DNA of 64,000 bases from Edaphochlamys debaryana (lineage: Eukaryota > Chlorophyta > Chlorophyceae > Chlamydomonadales), in the NCBI GenBank assembly GCA_016858145.1, contig JAEHOE010000025.1:558001-622000 (forward strand). The letters run 5' to 3'. A model generated the notes under the pieces. That model was not told the DNA's origin. It saw only the letters and a list, made by a program, of their open reading frames with translations, and made no database searches. Both the position numbers and the translations under genes were made by a program. Of the stretch, positions 33,435 through 45,100 are shown piece by piece. Position 1 is the stretch's first letter. Each line of letters opens with the position of its first letter.

Positions 33435-35306
33435 TCAGCGCTGGCGCCTGGGCCGCAGCCCCTCCCGCCGCCTCGCCCGCCGGGTGCGAGCGATCCACTC
33501 CACGACCTCCGGCCGGTTGCGGCTGAGGTGCGTCCGCGCCTCCTTCTCCGCCGCCTGCCAGTCCACCGGGCAGCCGCCCTCCTCCACCAGCCACCGAAGG
33601 GCCGGCAGCGGCGCCCAGCAGATGGCCCGGGTGAACATGGCCCCCTCCGGCAGGCCGTACGAGACGCCCAGGCGCCGCAGCACGGCCAGGGTGCGGAGGT
33701 CGCCGTTGCAGGCGGCACGCTTGTACGGCTCACCGTCGGTCTGTGGAAGGGCCGGGCAAGGGCAGAGTGCCGGGGCGGTGGCATGAATCTCCTTGGACCA
33801 CAGGTGAGCAGCGAGGCCACAAGCGGGACACAGAGGTGCGTTCTGACTGGCGCCAACCGCCCAGCCCAACCCCGCCATTTGCCCAGCCTGTCAGCCCTTC
33901 GCTCTCACCGGCCTGGGGCAGGCCGTCTCCTCCAGCACCTCCAGCGCCGCCTCGCAGCCCGCCGCCGCCGCCTCGGCCCACGCCCAGTCGCCCCCTTGGC
34001 TCCACCCCGAGACCGAGGGCTGTTGAAGCATCCAGGCGATCAGGCCGGGGCTGCCGGAGCGCACAGCGGGGCGGAGGAGATCTGGCAGGCTGAATGCCTC
34101 AGCCCCGTACGTCTCCACCATATGCCTGAGGGCCGCCAAGTAGCCATTCTTCGCCGCGTTCTCGACCGCCATGTACCCAAAGTGGTGGCCGACAAGTTCA
34201 TCCCCTGCCAGCTGTGCCAAAACCAGCACGGCGTCGGCGTCCTGCGTCTTGGCGGCGAGCGAGCTGGCTCCTCGCGGGGTGAGCGTGATGCCGTCGGCGA
34301 GCAGCCACCGCAGGATCGGGCCGGCAGCAGTCTGATAGCAGTTGACGTGCAGGTCGCCGCTCGTCAGCTCCAGCCCGACGCTCTTGAGCCAGACGCACCG
34401 CTCGAGCGCGAGATCGCACGGCAGCTCCGCGGCGGCACGGTACGCCCCAGCCGGGTCCGCCCCCAGCTGCATCAGCCAGGCGCACTTGGCCCGCCAGTCG
34501 GGCTGGGGGCTGCCGATGGCGCTGCGTACCGCATGGCCCAGCTCCTCGGGGCTGAGCTGCTGCAGATGGGGCTGCAGGCGCTGCAGGCCGGCCAGGTCGC
34601 AGCCGTACGCGGCCCACTTGGCCAGGTCAGCATTCTTCCACTCCGCGCCCCAGGCGCTCCTCCTAGGGTTGGACAGCAGCTCTGATACGAGCCAGGCCGT
34701 GAGGTCCTCGTCGCCCGCCGCCCCGCCGGCGCCTGCTGCGGCCGCTGCCCCGCCCTCCGCCGAGTCCTCCACCAGGCCCTGCAGGGTACCGTCGAAGACG
34801 GCGGGCAGCCCCGCTTTGCCAGCCGCTCGGACAAGACACCGCGTCTTGTTCCAGTGGTCCCAACCGATGCCGAGGGTCTCCGTGATGTAGCGGCAGCACG
34901 CCAGCGCACCCGCTTCCGACGCCGCATCCAGCAAGCTGTGCGGCGCCGGGCATCCCACTGCCGCCACGGCTGCAGCCAGGCCCGCCACGTCGCTGCTCGC
35001 CGCTGCCAGTTTTAGCAGCTTCTGACGCTGGCGCAGCGACAGGCGGCGGCAGGAGGCGGACGTGAGCTGCCGGAACGCCGCGGGCGGCACGGACTGGGCG
35101 AGGTTGACCGTGGCGCGCGAGCGGAACTGCGCGGCCGTCCGCTTGTCCACGAGCCGCAGGCCGCACGCTACCTCGTTGGGTGGCAGGAACGAAGCGATGT
35201 GCTCGACTATCTCTGGCATCCACACCGCGTGCGGGCCCGAGAATGTTGCAGCCTCATCGCCGGTCGCGCCCACGCGCCCAAGCCTCCGCCGCTTCTTTGA
35301 TGGCAT
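33435..35306 (-). CDS. F-box-like / ankyrin-like repeat protein C (intact)
   Basis: Two exons, 35306-33909 and 33740-33435, separated by a 168-nt intron in phase 0, encode 567 residues. After a basic start (MPSKKRRRLGRVG) residues about 28-61 form an F-box-like segment (EIVEHIASFLPPNEVACGLR, LVDKRTA). About ten helical repeats follow, of the type AAAxxDVAGLAAAVAAVGCP / LLDAASEAGALACCRY, resembling the degenerate ankyrin repeats of large F-box/ankyrin families in volvocine algae. The last exon (GDLRTLAVLRRLG...ALRWLVEEGGCPVDW) matches genes A and B. A TATA box lies about 355 bp upstream. The likely role is substrate recognition for ubiquitin ligation, inferred from domain layout only. It is the only intact copy in the palindrome. 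Confidence 0.88.
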
Positions 35307-36136
35307 GGTTGTGAGCTGAGAGTTGTGCTGGTGGCTATACAGGCGTAATAGAGCTTGGTTGCACTCTGTGCACTTGAAATTACGGGTTCGGCTGTCGCGG
35401 TGAGGACATGGCGCTCTGCGCTTACAAAGGGTAAAGCAGAATGCTAATGGAGTTGGGCGGCCACACAGGGGCTTCCCTTCCCCTCTCCGAGGACTCCCCG
35501 AGGGCCTCCCCCCAGCCCCAGGCCATCTCCCGCACCATCCCGCTCTCCGCTTCTTGGCTTCAACTTTGCAATCTGCCAATAACTCACTGCGCTTCGCTTC
35601 CGAGGAGCTACGGGCATTGGTCAAGGAGTCAGGATAAGGGGGACGGGGCGGAAGGGTGTTTATAGAGGACGGGGCGAAGGATGGCAGGGGGCGCTGGGGC
35701 CGGTCCGTGGTTCGCTCGGACCGACAGCACGCCCCTGGAACTCTAGGCAAATTGTACTTAATGTCTTTAAGTCGATAGCTGATGCGCACAGGGTCAGTCC
35801 TCGTCAGGGCAGTGCGGGGCTGCTAAATTCCGGTCAAGGAGCCTACGAGGAACTGCGTTCTCATTCCAAACTATTGACGTGTCTTACATGATACATTCCG
35901 CCCTAGCTTTGGATGCATTTATGGCGCCCGTCGAAGTCCATTCACTCGCGCAGTTGGCAGACCTTGCGTAACCTTGACCAGCACACGCTCAACCTACTGC
36001 TAGACTGCACACGAACCTCAAATCCGATACCGGCTTCCGAGCCTGTTACTCGGGCGCCTGCATGCGCGAAGCAGGGCGCCGCGGCAAGCGCCGCGCGCAA
36101 GCCTAGTTGGCTCTGCGCAATTGCGTAACTTGAACG
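35307..36136. other. Divergent promoter interval between gene C and the giant LRR/IQ gene
   Basis: The left half (to about 35730) is the upstream part of the inverted-repeat arm and holds the gene C TATA box. The frame stays open upstream of the gene C ATG for about 160 codons on the minus strand, but the homologous region of B does not conserve it, so the ATG at 35306 (conserved in B) is preferred. Nothing else is recognised. Confidence 0.5.
35659..35664 (-). promoter_or_regulatory. TATA box of gene C
   Basis: TTTATA on plus reads TATAAA on minus, in CCTCTATAAACACCC. A conserved TTGACCAATG follows about 40 nt downstream. The same site is disrupted in gene B. Confidence 0.6.
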
Positions 36137-39100
36137 ATGGACTCAGAGGAGGAACAGCAGGGACAGAGGCCGCGGAACCTGAGCCAGGCGCCGCAGGCCG
36201 CGCGGAAATCGGTCAACTGGGCACGGAAGCGCCCCACCGATGAGGGGGCGACGAAGCCGCGGGGAGGTGCGAAGCGAGGGGGGCAAGTTTGTTTGGGGGG
36301 GCACTAGAGACAGCGGGCGGGTAGGGCAGGGGCGTGTCCTGGGCCAGGGGCGGGGTGGGGGGAACAACGGCTGTCGGAGGCCGCCCGGGTGACGTCGGCC
36401 TGTGCGGACTGACCGCACGTGGGAACGCTTGGGAGGGCCAGCCGGGCTGTGTACGGCACCTGGGAACACGCCGAAGCACACGGTACTCCCAACCATTAGA
36501 AGCAGGGCGTTCTTCCAGCCTACGCTGGCTGCTTGCCCCGCACGCACGACCCCTTGGCCCGCTCCCCCTACCCGCCACGCAGCCGCAGAGTCCCCCACAA
36601 CTGGCTACAGCGCCGCGCCGCTGGGCGTCTGGCGCGAGGGCGCCATCTCCCCTCTGGAGCGGGCGGCATCGGTCGCCTCAGCAACCAGCTTCGCCCGGCC
36701 GGAGAGTGGGCACGGCGCGGGCGGGACGCGGTCGCGGCGTATGTCGGGGAACCTCTCCCGGCGCAGCAGCCTGGGGCAGCGGAGCAGCATGACGGGAGGG
36801 TGGAACACGGACGGCGGCGAGTCGTCCGCCCTCGACCGCTCCTCCCTACCGCCCGGCTACCGCATCCCCTCCGCCGCACGCCTCTCTGCGGCGCCCTCCC
36901 ACCTGCCCCCACACATGGTGCCGCCGCCCGGGTCCGTCACCAGCGCGCGGCCCGGCACGTCCGACACGTACGGCACACAGAGCGTGTCGTACAACCAGCA
37001 GTACGCGCCGTACACGCCGCCGATGAGCCCTTCAAAGGTCGGGCTGTCGGCTCGGCAGCGCGCCATGCTGGACGCCAGCCAGGTCGGCACCTTCCGGTTC
37101 GCCCGCGTGCAGCGGGCGGGGGAGGGGGTGGACCGGGACAGGGACGCATCGCCCTCGGCGCTCGCGTCCCCCACCTCGCCGTCCCTGCCGCTCCTCGCCC
37201 TGTCCAGCATCGCCATGTCGGGCATGGTGCCCAACCCCAGCAGCCCCTTCCGTGCCACCGCCCAGGCCGTCATGGCCGCAAACCGGCTGCAGCCCGCGCC
37301 CCGCCGCGGCCCCAAAGGCCCCCACACGCAGCCGCCGGCCGCCCTGGGCGCGCTGCTTCAGCACCTGAACGAGTCCGCCCAGCTGGGCAACGCCCCGCAG
37401 CCCCCCGGTTTCTCCACCAGCCCCAGCGCCGCCCATAGCCTGCACGGAGGGGACATGTCGCACCGCTCAGAGGGCTCAGAGTCCAGCCTGGCGGCCCCCG
37501 CCTGGGCCCCTCAGTACGGCGGCGCCGCGCAGAGCTATGTGCCCTTGGGCCGGGCCGCTCATGCGTCGCCCGGCATGACCCCCGTCACGCGGACGGACGT
37601 GTTTGCCAGCTTCATCCGGCCCGGCCGGCCCTCGGTGCCGCAGCCCGGGCTCATGGCTGCACCCAACAGGTGCGGGCGTTGGGGCGAGGGTGCGGGCTGG
37701 GCACTAGGGGCTGGTGTGCGGATGTGATGGGGTTGCGGAGGGAGGCACGGCGATAGGTGCAGGTGTGGTTAGGTAGGACTTCTGGAACGCACACGGTGTT
37801 GCAGATGGGGTTCAAGGTAAGCTAGGTGGGCACTAGCTGAGGACTGGCGTCATCTACTGGTGATGCCTTTTGCGTCCCTTGCCGTGAAACACAGCACCGA
37901 GCCCGACATGACGGACGCCGAGGCGCTGCTGTACGGCGGTACGGTGGCGGGCGGGCGCGTACGGCCTGGCGCACGTGAGGACTTTGACCAGGCTGCGGCC
38001 ATGAACTCGGTTCTGGATGAGGAGCTGGCGCCCCTGCTCAAAGAGGTGAGCGGGAGGGGGGCGGGGGTGTGGAGTGTGGAGGTGGGGTGGGAGAGTAGGG
38101 ATGCGCTGGTGTTTGGGCGGGCGGGGCTGATGGCGGAAAGAGGGTGTCAGGGGTAGGGTCAGGCGGCTGAGGCAAGGCGGCGGCGTGACGGAAGGCACCT
38201 ACGGAACACGTGCGTCTGCACGCGAGGTGCCCACCGCAGCTTCTTTCACGGCCTCCTTCCTACCTCTCTACCCCGCTCCCCTCCACCCCGCTCCCCTCCT
38301 CCCCGCTCCCCTCCTCCCCGCTCCCCCCCTCCCCGCTCCCCTCCCCCCCTCCTAACCCAGGTGGCGGAGATCAATGTGCGGCCGTCGGTGCGCGCGGCGC
38401 TGGGCAAGCTGGACGATCGGGCCATCAAGATGCTGTGAGCGCTGGGCGGCCGTGTGTGTGGGGGAGGCGGCGGCGCAGGGGCGGGGCCGCCCGGGGTGGG
38501 GGTTCGGACAGACCATAGCCCCCGAGCAAGGGGCAGCCGGGCGTGGGGGTTGCACGGGAGAGCGGAGGGCGCCCAGGGGCCCACGCGTACCGGCAGCTCT
38601 TGCCCTGGCTGCAGCCCCGTGTAAGCCCTCCGGCGCCGCTCACACCGAACTGCCCTCCCCTCCCCTGCCCCTCCCCTCCCCTGCCGCCCAGCTTCGCCGC
38701 CACCTCGCGGCGCGTGGAGCACCTGCCCTGCACCCCCGTGGCCATGTCCAGCGGCGGGGGCCTGCTGCTGCCGCTGCCGGGGCCCAAGGGCGTGCCGGGG
38801 TTCAAGGTGGGGCGGTGGGGCCGCCGGAAGGCACGAGCGCTGCACTGCCGCCACCGGGCTCGCGGGTCCCAACGCGGCACTTGCGGTTTTGAGCATGGGT
38901 GTCGACCCACATCGATTTTACATCTGTCCGCCTCCCCCTCCTTTTCCCCCTCCACCTGTCAGGTCAACTCCAAGGGCCAGATCCACTCCACGACCCAGAT
39001 CGGGCACTACCTGTCCTCCCTGGAGCACGCGGGCGGCCGGGGCGCGGCGGGGGCCGGGGGCGGGGGCGCGGGGGGGCCCGTGCGGCGCACCGGCAGCGGC

Positions 39101-42100
39101 AGCGGGCACGGCTCGCCGCACCACACGCTGTCCGGCGGCCTGTCCTCCGAGTTCTCATTCCTGCAGCAACTGCTGGAGCAGTGAGGCGGCGGATGGAAGG
39201 GGAGGGGAAGGGGATGCGAGGGGACCTGTCCGCGCTGTGCGGGACGCGGTTGCTGGCTGGAAATGAGTATTGTGAGGGCCGCGGTCCGCGCCAGGAGCGG
39301 GGGACAGGTGTGGTGGCTCACGCTCACGTACCAGTGCCCTCACGACGCGACCCCATCCCCACCGCCTGCACCCCGCTGCAGAGACCCTGAGGCTCTGTCC
39401 CCCAAGACGCGCTCCCTTCTGACGCGCTTCGGCCCGCAAGCCACGCGCGAGATCATCGAGGCAGCGGAGCGAGAGCGGGCCGCCGCCGCCGCTGCCGCCG
39501 CCACCCCGCCCGGCCCCGCCGGCTCCAGCGCCGTGTCCTACCGCCGCGCCGGAGCCGCCTCGTCCAGCCCCCGCCGCGGCGCCCTTGCGCCGCCCGACGG
39601 CCCCTCTGGCGGCACGCCCACTACGGGACGGAAGGGCGGCCTTCGGGCCGCTACCAAGAGCGGCACCGGGGCGCAGCCGTCCTCCTCCGACTCCCGCGTC
39701 TCTCTCCCGGCCTTTGCTGGTGCTGCCTCCGCCGCGGCGGTTTCGGCCTCGGGCCAAGGGCACACGGTCCACCACATCCCGCGCCCGGACCCCCTGCTCG
39801 ACGAGGAGGAGGAGGGGGAGGAGGCGGAGGGCGACGAGCCCATGGGGGAAGCGGGGCGCGGGCTGGAGCTGGACGGCGCCAGCAGCGGGGAGGAGGGCAG
39901 CCTGGACAGCCTGGAGCGCCTGGAGGAAGTGGGGCTGGCGGAGGACGTGGCGTCGCAGGAGGACTCGCCGGCGCCGGGGCAGGGCCAGGGCGAGCGGGCC
40001 GGGTCCCCGGGCGCCGCTCTCAGCGTGGGCTTTGCGCCCACAGCCCAGGTTGCGGTCGGGCGCTCCGGCGGCAAGGGCGGCAAGCGGGGCGGCCGGCCGG
40101 TGCCCGTGACGGACTTGCGGACCAAGTTTGGCCGCCTGTCCAACCCTGGCGGCGCCGCCGCGGGCGGCGGTGGCGGCGGCGGTACGGGCAGCGGCGGCGC
40201 GCCCACCAGCGGCCGTAGCGGCCGGGCCACGGACCGCAGTACGGTGCCGCAGGACCCCATCGAGGCCCGGCGGCTGCGGCTGGGCAAGCTGATGGCAGAC
40301 CTGGAGTCGGAGCACGTGCGTGTGTGGGCTTGGGGGGCGGTAGTGTGTGTGGGGGGGCGGGGGCTGGTGGAGGTAGGGGCTGAATCTGCGCGTCCATGCT
40401 GTGTGGGGGTTGAAAATGGGGCTCAGCACAATGAACCCTACATCCCGGATCCGACGCCCCGCCGTACAGGTCGACGACGCCGAGCTGGCACGCTACGCGC
40501 CCTTCATCGGCCTGGATGACTCAGACAATGAGTCATCCCGCGGCCCATCCCGCGCCAGTCACGCCGCTGGGCCCGGCTCGGGCCCTGCCGTACGGCACTC
40601 CCACAGCCACGCCCACGTGGGATCTGGGTCGCACCCTGTGTCCGCCCGCCAGACGGCCGCCGTGACCGCCCGCCTCGTGGCCCGAGCCAGTGAGGTTTCT
40701 GTCTCCTGCCCGACCCTGGCCGCATCGCTCGCGGAGCGGTTGGCGGCCGACAGGGGGAGCGACGGCCAGCCGTACGGATCCAGCGGCGTGTACGGCGGCG
40801 GCGAGCCGGCTGAGTCGGACGACGAGGACGATGAGGACCGTGGGGTCACGGACGAGCAGCTGGGGCTGGTGGGTACCGGCAGGCGGCAGCGCCCCACCAA
40901 GTATAACCCCACTCCCAGCCCGTGGCCGCGTTGCCGCTCAGTCCCCCAACGCCCCCTCTCGCTCTGGACCCGGGCTCGCCGGCTGCCCCTCCCAGCCCAA
41001 CACTTCATACATGTTTCCACGCCCCGTTCCCCGCCCTGCCCATCCTTAGCCCACATTCTCCACCAAGATCACCCCCAGCTTCCCCGCCACACTCGCCTAT
41101 ACTCCCCCTCACTCCCCTGCCCCCCTTTGCCCCCCCCGCCCCCAGCCCACCCCCGACCAAATGCTGGCGGCCCTGGGCCCCGGCGCCACCGCCAGCGACG
41201 CCCTGTTCGCGCGGCTGGAGCACGGCATGAAGCGGCGGGCGGCGCTGAGGCAGCGGAGGGCGGCGAGGGAGGAGGCGGCGCGGCGCAGGGCGGCGGAGGA
41301 CGGTGGGGGCGCGCGCGGCCAGACGGGGAGGGAAGGGGAGGCGGGGAGGAGCGCGGGTCTGGGGTCCCCGCCGCCCTGCAAGTCCATCCTGTTCCCACCA
41401 CCGGCCCCCGCCCTGCTCCTATCTAATTTACAGCCTCATCTGAGCGCCCCCGTCCAACGCTCACACCCGTTCAACCCGGCCCCCCCCCCCAAGCCTCCCG
41501 CTACGTGGAGGTGGACCTGGGCTCCGAAGACGACGACCTGGCGGCCCCCCTGGCGGCGGGGGCGCGGCGGGCCGTGGCGGCGGTGCGGCGGCACGGGCCG
41601 CAGGGGCGGGAGGAGCTGCTGCTGGCGGTGGGTGCCGGGAGGGGGACGCGGGCTGTTGGGGACGGGCGGAGGGCTGCGGTGTGAAGTGGGCAAGGGGTGG
41701 GGGCGATGCAGAGGTGGAACAGCAGAACCGAGGCAGACGCGGCTTCTTGAGCGCAGGGCACGCAGCGCAACGAGTGCATTGCCCTCTCGCGTGCGCCTGC
41801 CTACCTCTCACGCCCGCCACCCCCACCTTCCTGACCCCGCAGAAGTCCGGCCTGGACACGTGGCCCTCGCTCCGCGCCCACCCAGAGCGGGCCGCCGCCG
41901 CCGCCGGCCACGCCTCCGCCACCGCCACCCCTGCGCCCCTCTCCACCGCCACCTCTATGGCCCGCCTCCACACCCAGCTCTCATCCGCGTCGGGCGGCTC
42001 CCTCTCCCAGGCCCTCGCCGCAATCGGCGCCGACGGCACCCCCATAGCGCCCAACCCTGACGGCGCCGGCGGCGGCACCCCCCCGCCCGAGGGCGCAACC

Positions 42101-45100
42101 AGCGGCGACACGGCACCGCCAGGAGCCGGCTCCGAACCGGGTGCTTTGGCCCCAGCCGACGGCGCCGATCCCAACGAGGGTCAGGTGCTGGCATCGCCCC
42201 ACCAACCGCCGCTCACTCCCACGTCGGGAGAAGAGGCGGGTGGGGCGGGGGCCGGGTCCCCAGGCACGGCGGACGGAGGCGGCGTCACCTCGGGGCCCGC
42301 GGCCGACTCCCCCGCGCCCCACCTCGTGTGGTACCCGTCCGGGGGCGGCGTGCGGAGTGTGTCGCCCAACGCCGCCGCGGCGGGCGGCACGTCCGCACGC
42401 GGGCGCGTGGTGGGCGGCGCCGCCGGCCGCGCGTACGGCCTGCCCGCCAGCGTGCCGTACAGCTTCGCCAGCGAGCGGCAGCGCGCCAAGCTGGAGCCCA
42501 TGTTCGACAACTGGCAGGTGGCGGCCGGGCCGGACCCGCAGGTGCGTTTTCGTTTCTTGCGTTTGATATTGGGCAGGCGCATGCTCAGATTCGTACTGTG
42601 GGTATGCAACAGCAGCGTCGAGCCAGGCTTCAAGGTCTGCCCCAGACCCATTCAAACAACCCCAATGCGCGATGTGGTCATGGTTCTCACGGTCGTGCTA
42701 GCGCGCGATGAGGCTACGGTATGCTTCTCCCGGTGGTGCTGAGCAGACGTCAGAGTGTCCCAATTGGACGGGAAGTGGGTGTCCGGATAGCAACGATGCG
42801 TCGATGCCTTAACTGGACCCACCCCACTGACGCCCCTTCCTCCCCCCCCCTTTCCCCCCCCCAGCTCATGGCCCTGGGCGCCTTCAAGGAGGCCCTCCTG
42901 CCCGGGGACGCGGGGCCGCCCCCGCAGGAGCTCAAGGCCTTCGCGCCGCTGCCGGGGGAGCCCGTCAAGGTCACGGCGGCGCAGGCGCGTGGGGGGCAGA
43001 GCGGGGGGGAGGGGAGAGGAAGGGTCGGGGGCAGGGATTGGGAGGGTCGGGGGCAGGGATTGGGAGGCTCCTGGGCAGGGACCGGGTCGGCATGGGGGCG
43101 TGCCAGGTGGCAGCGCCTCAACCCCAGTGCGTATGCGCGTGCTCGTGCCCTCCTCCACCCCTTCCCTCCCCTCCCCCATTCCCTCCCCTCACCCCTTCCC
43201 CCCTGCCCCCCAGGTGTCCCGGCGCCTGGCCCAGATGGGCGAGGTGGGCAGCACCACCCTGGACTTGGACTTCGGGCCGCGGCTGACGCGGGGGGACCTG
43301 GGGGTGGTGTTCGCGGCCATCAAGGTGGGTGTGTGTGTGTGTGGGGGGGGGCACGTGCGGGCGCGTCGCGGTGTGCAGGGCTTGGGCGCTTAGGCTTTCC
43401 TCCCTCTCATCGCCCACCTCCACCGAGTGTTAGTGGTGGGGCGGTGTGCGGGGCGAGGGGCTTGGCGGGTAAGGCTGGTTGCAGGCTCGGACGGGGCATC
43501 CGGCGCAGCGGGCTTCTTTCTTCTCTTCCAGAAACGGCATCGTCCGAAAGCGACCTCTCGCACCTCTCCCGCATCGCCCACCCTCTCCCACCTCTCTCCC
43601 TCCCAGGACCTGCCCCCGCCCTGCGTCACGGGCCTCCGCGCCACCGACGGCGCCATGACGTCCTCAGCGGTGGACGGACTGGTGCCGCTGCTGCGCAACT
43701 GCCCGGGGGTGGAGGAGGTGCGTGTGCGCGGTGGTGGTGGGCGGGGGGCGTGTGCGCGCTGACCCTGTGTGAGTGGCTAGTCGAGTCCCATTCACCTGGT
43801 ATCTGGGTCGTGGGAGGAAGCGGGCAGAAGCGTCGGGCCGGGCAGACAGCGCAACAGCGCGAGCGGGTGTGAGGGAGACCGCATGCGCCAAGAAGCACCC
43901 CCCCAAACCCCCTGGGAAGTGCAGGAAGAGGGAGTGGGCTCAGGTAGACAGCGTGAGCGTATAGGAGGACCGCTGCGTGCGCCCCCACTCACCCACACCC
44001 ACACCACCCATGCATCCCACACGTATCCCCCTCTGCATCAGCCGCCCTCCTCCACCCCCCACCCCCACCCCCTGGCGTCGGCGCGATTCCCCACAGCAAC
44101 AACCCCAACCCCCCTCCCCTACCTCCCCCCCCCCAGGTGGACCTCCGCGGCAACCTGTCCCTGGACGCCTCGGCGCTCTCCTGCCTGGCGCCCCTGCTGC
44201 ACAGCGGGGCGGGGGTGGGGGCGGGGGGGCTGCACCGGGGGGGCCTTCGCGTGCTGGACCTGTCGGGCTGCGCGCGGCTGGCCGAGGGCGCGGCGGGGGC
44301 GGCGGGCTTTGGGGCGCTGCTGGCGGCACTGGCGCAGAACCGGGGGCTGCAGGTGGGTGCGGGCGCGGGCACCTTGAGGGAATGGGGTATCGGAAGAGGA
44401 CGCGGCTTGACAGCTGGTTCCTCTCCACGCCTTTGGCCCTCGCACCGCTTCCTCTGCACGCCCGCACCACTCCCCCAACCCCCGCTCCTCCCCTCCCGCC
44501 CCCTCCCGCCCACTTCCTCCCAGTCGCTGCGCCTGTCCGGCTGCGGCCTCACCGACGCCTGCCTGGCCCTCTTCGAGCGCTGCCTGGCCTCCAACACGGG
44601 CCTGCGGGCGCTGGACCTGTCGCGGAACGCATTCAGCGCCGCCGGCATCAACGCGCTGTGCAGGGGTGGGTCGGGCGGGAGCTGGAGCTGGGGCGGGTGT
44701 ACTGGGGCGGTGGGGTGCACTGCAGGGGCGCGGGCGTACAAACGCATGAGGGGGAGCGGTCCATCCATGAGGGGGTCGCACTCTGCAGCACAGCTCGGCG
44801 TTTGATAGCACAACGGCTGCCTGTGGCTTGCACCCCACCCCTCACCTCTCAAACTCCAACCGGCACCCCTCCTCTGGCCCCCCCCCAGACCTGGAGGACA
44901 ACCGCTCCCTGCGCTGGCTGTCGCTGGCCTCCTGCTCCCTGGGCGACGCCTGCGCGCCCCCCCTGGAGCGCCTGCTGGCGGCGCACCCCGCCCTGCGCCA
45001 CCTGGACCTGGCGCACAACAACCTGGCGTGGAAGGTGGGGGTGGAAGGGGGCGGGAGGGGAGGAGGGCAGAGCTGGGAGAGGGTGGCGGGGGGCAGGTTT

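Larger units (their letters stand above)
32586..35730. repeat. Right arm of large inverted repeat
   Basis: Inverted copy of 29011-32109, carrying a plus-strand tRNA-Tyr and the intact minus-strand gene C. The spacer between the arms is 476 bp. It is about 45 bp longer than the left arm because of small insertions/deletions in the outer part. Confidence 0.93.

Noticed and set aside
32886..34685. A 599-codon open frame on the plus strand across gene C
   Set aside because: It runs antisense to gene C, shows only Pro/Arg/Ala shadow composition, and has no domain-like sequence. High GC keeps antisense frames open.
39180..39184. TGA as the end of a first gene at 39182, which would split the LRR/IQ gene in two
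   Set aside because: The same bases form a GTGAGG donor (LLE-CA|GTGAGG) that joins in phase to the next exon at 39382 (A GAC CCT). Coding continues without a promoter-like gap.
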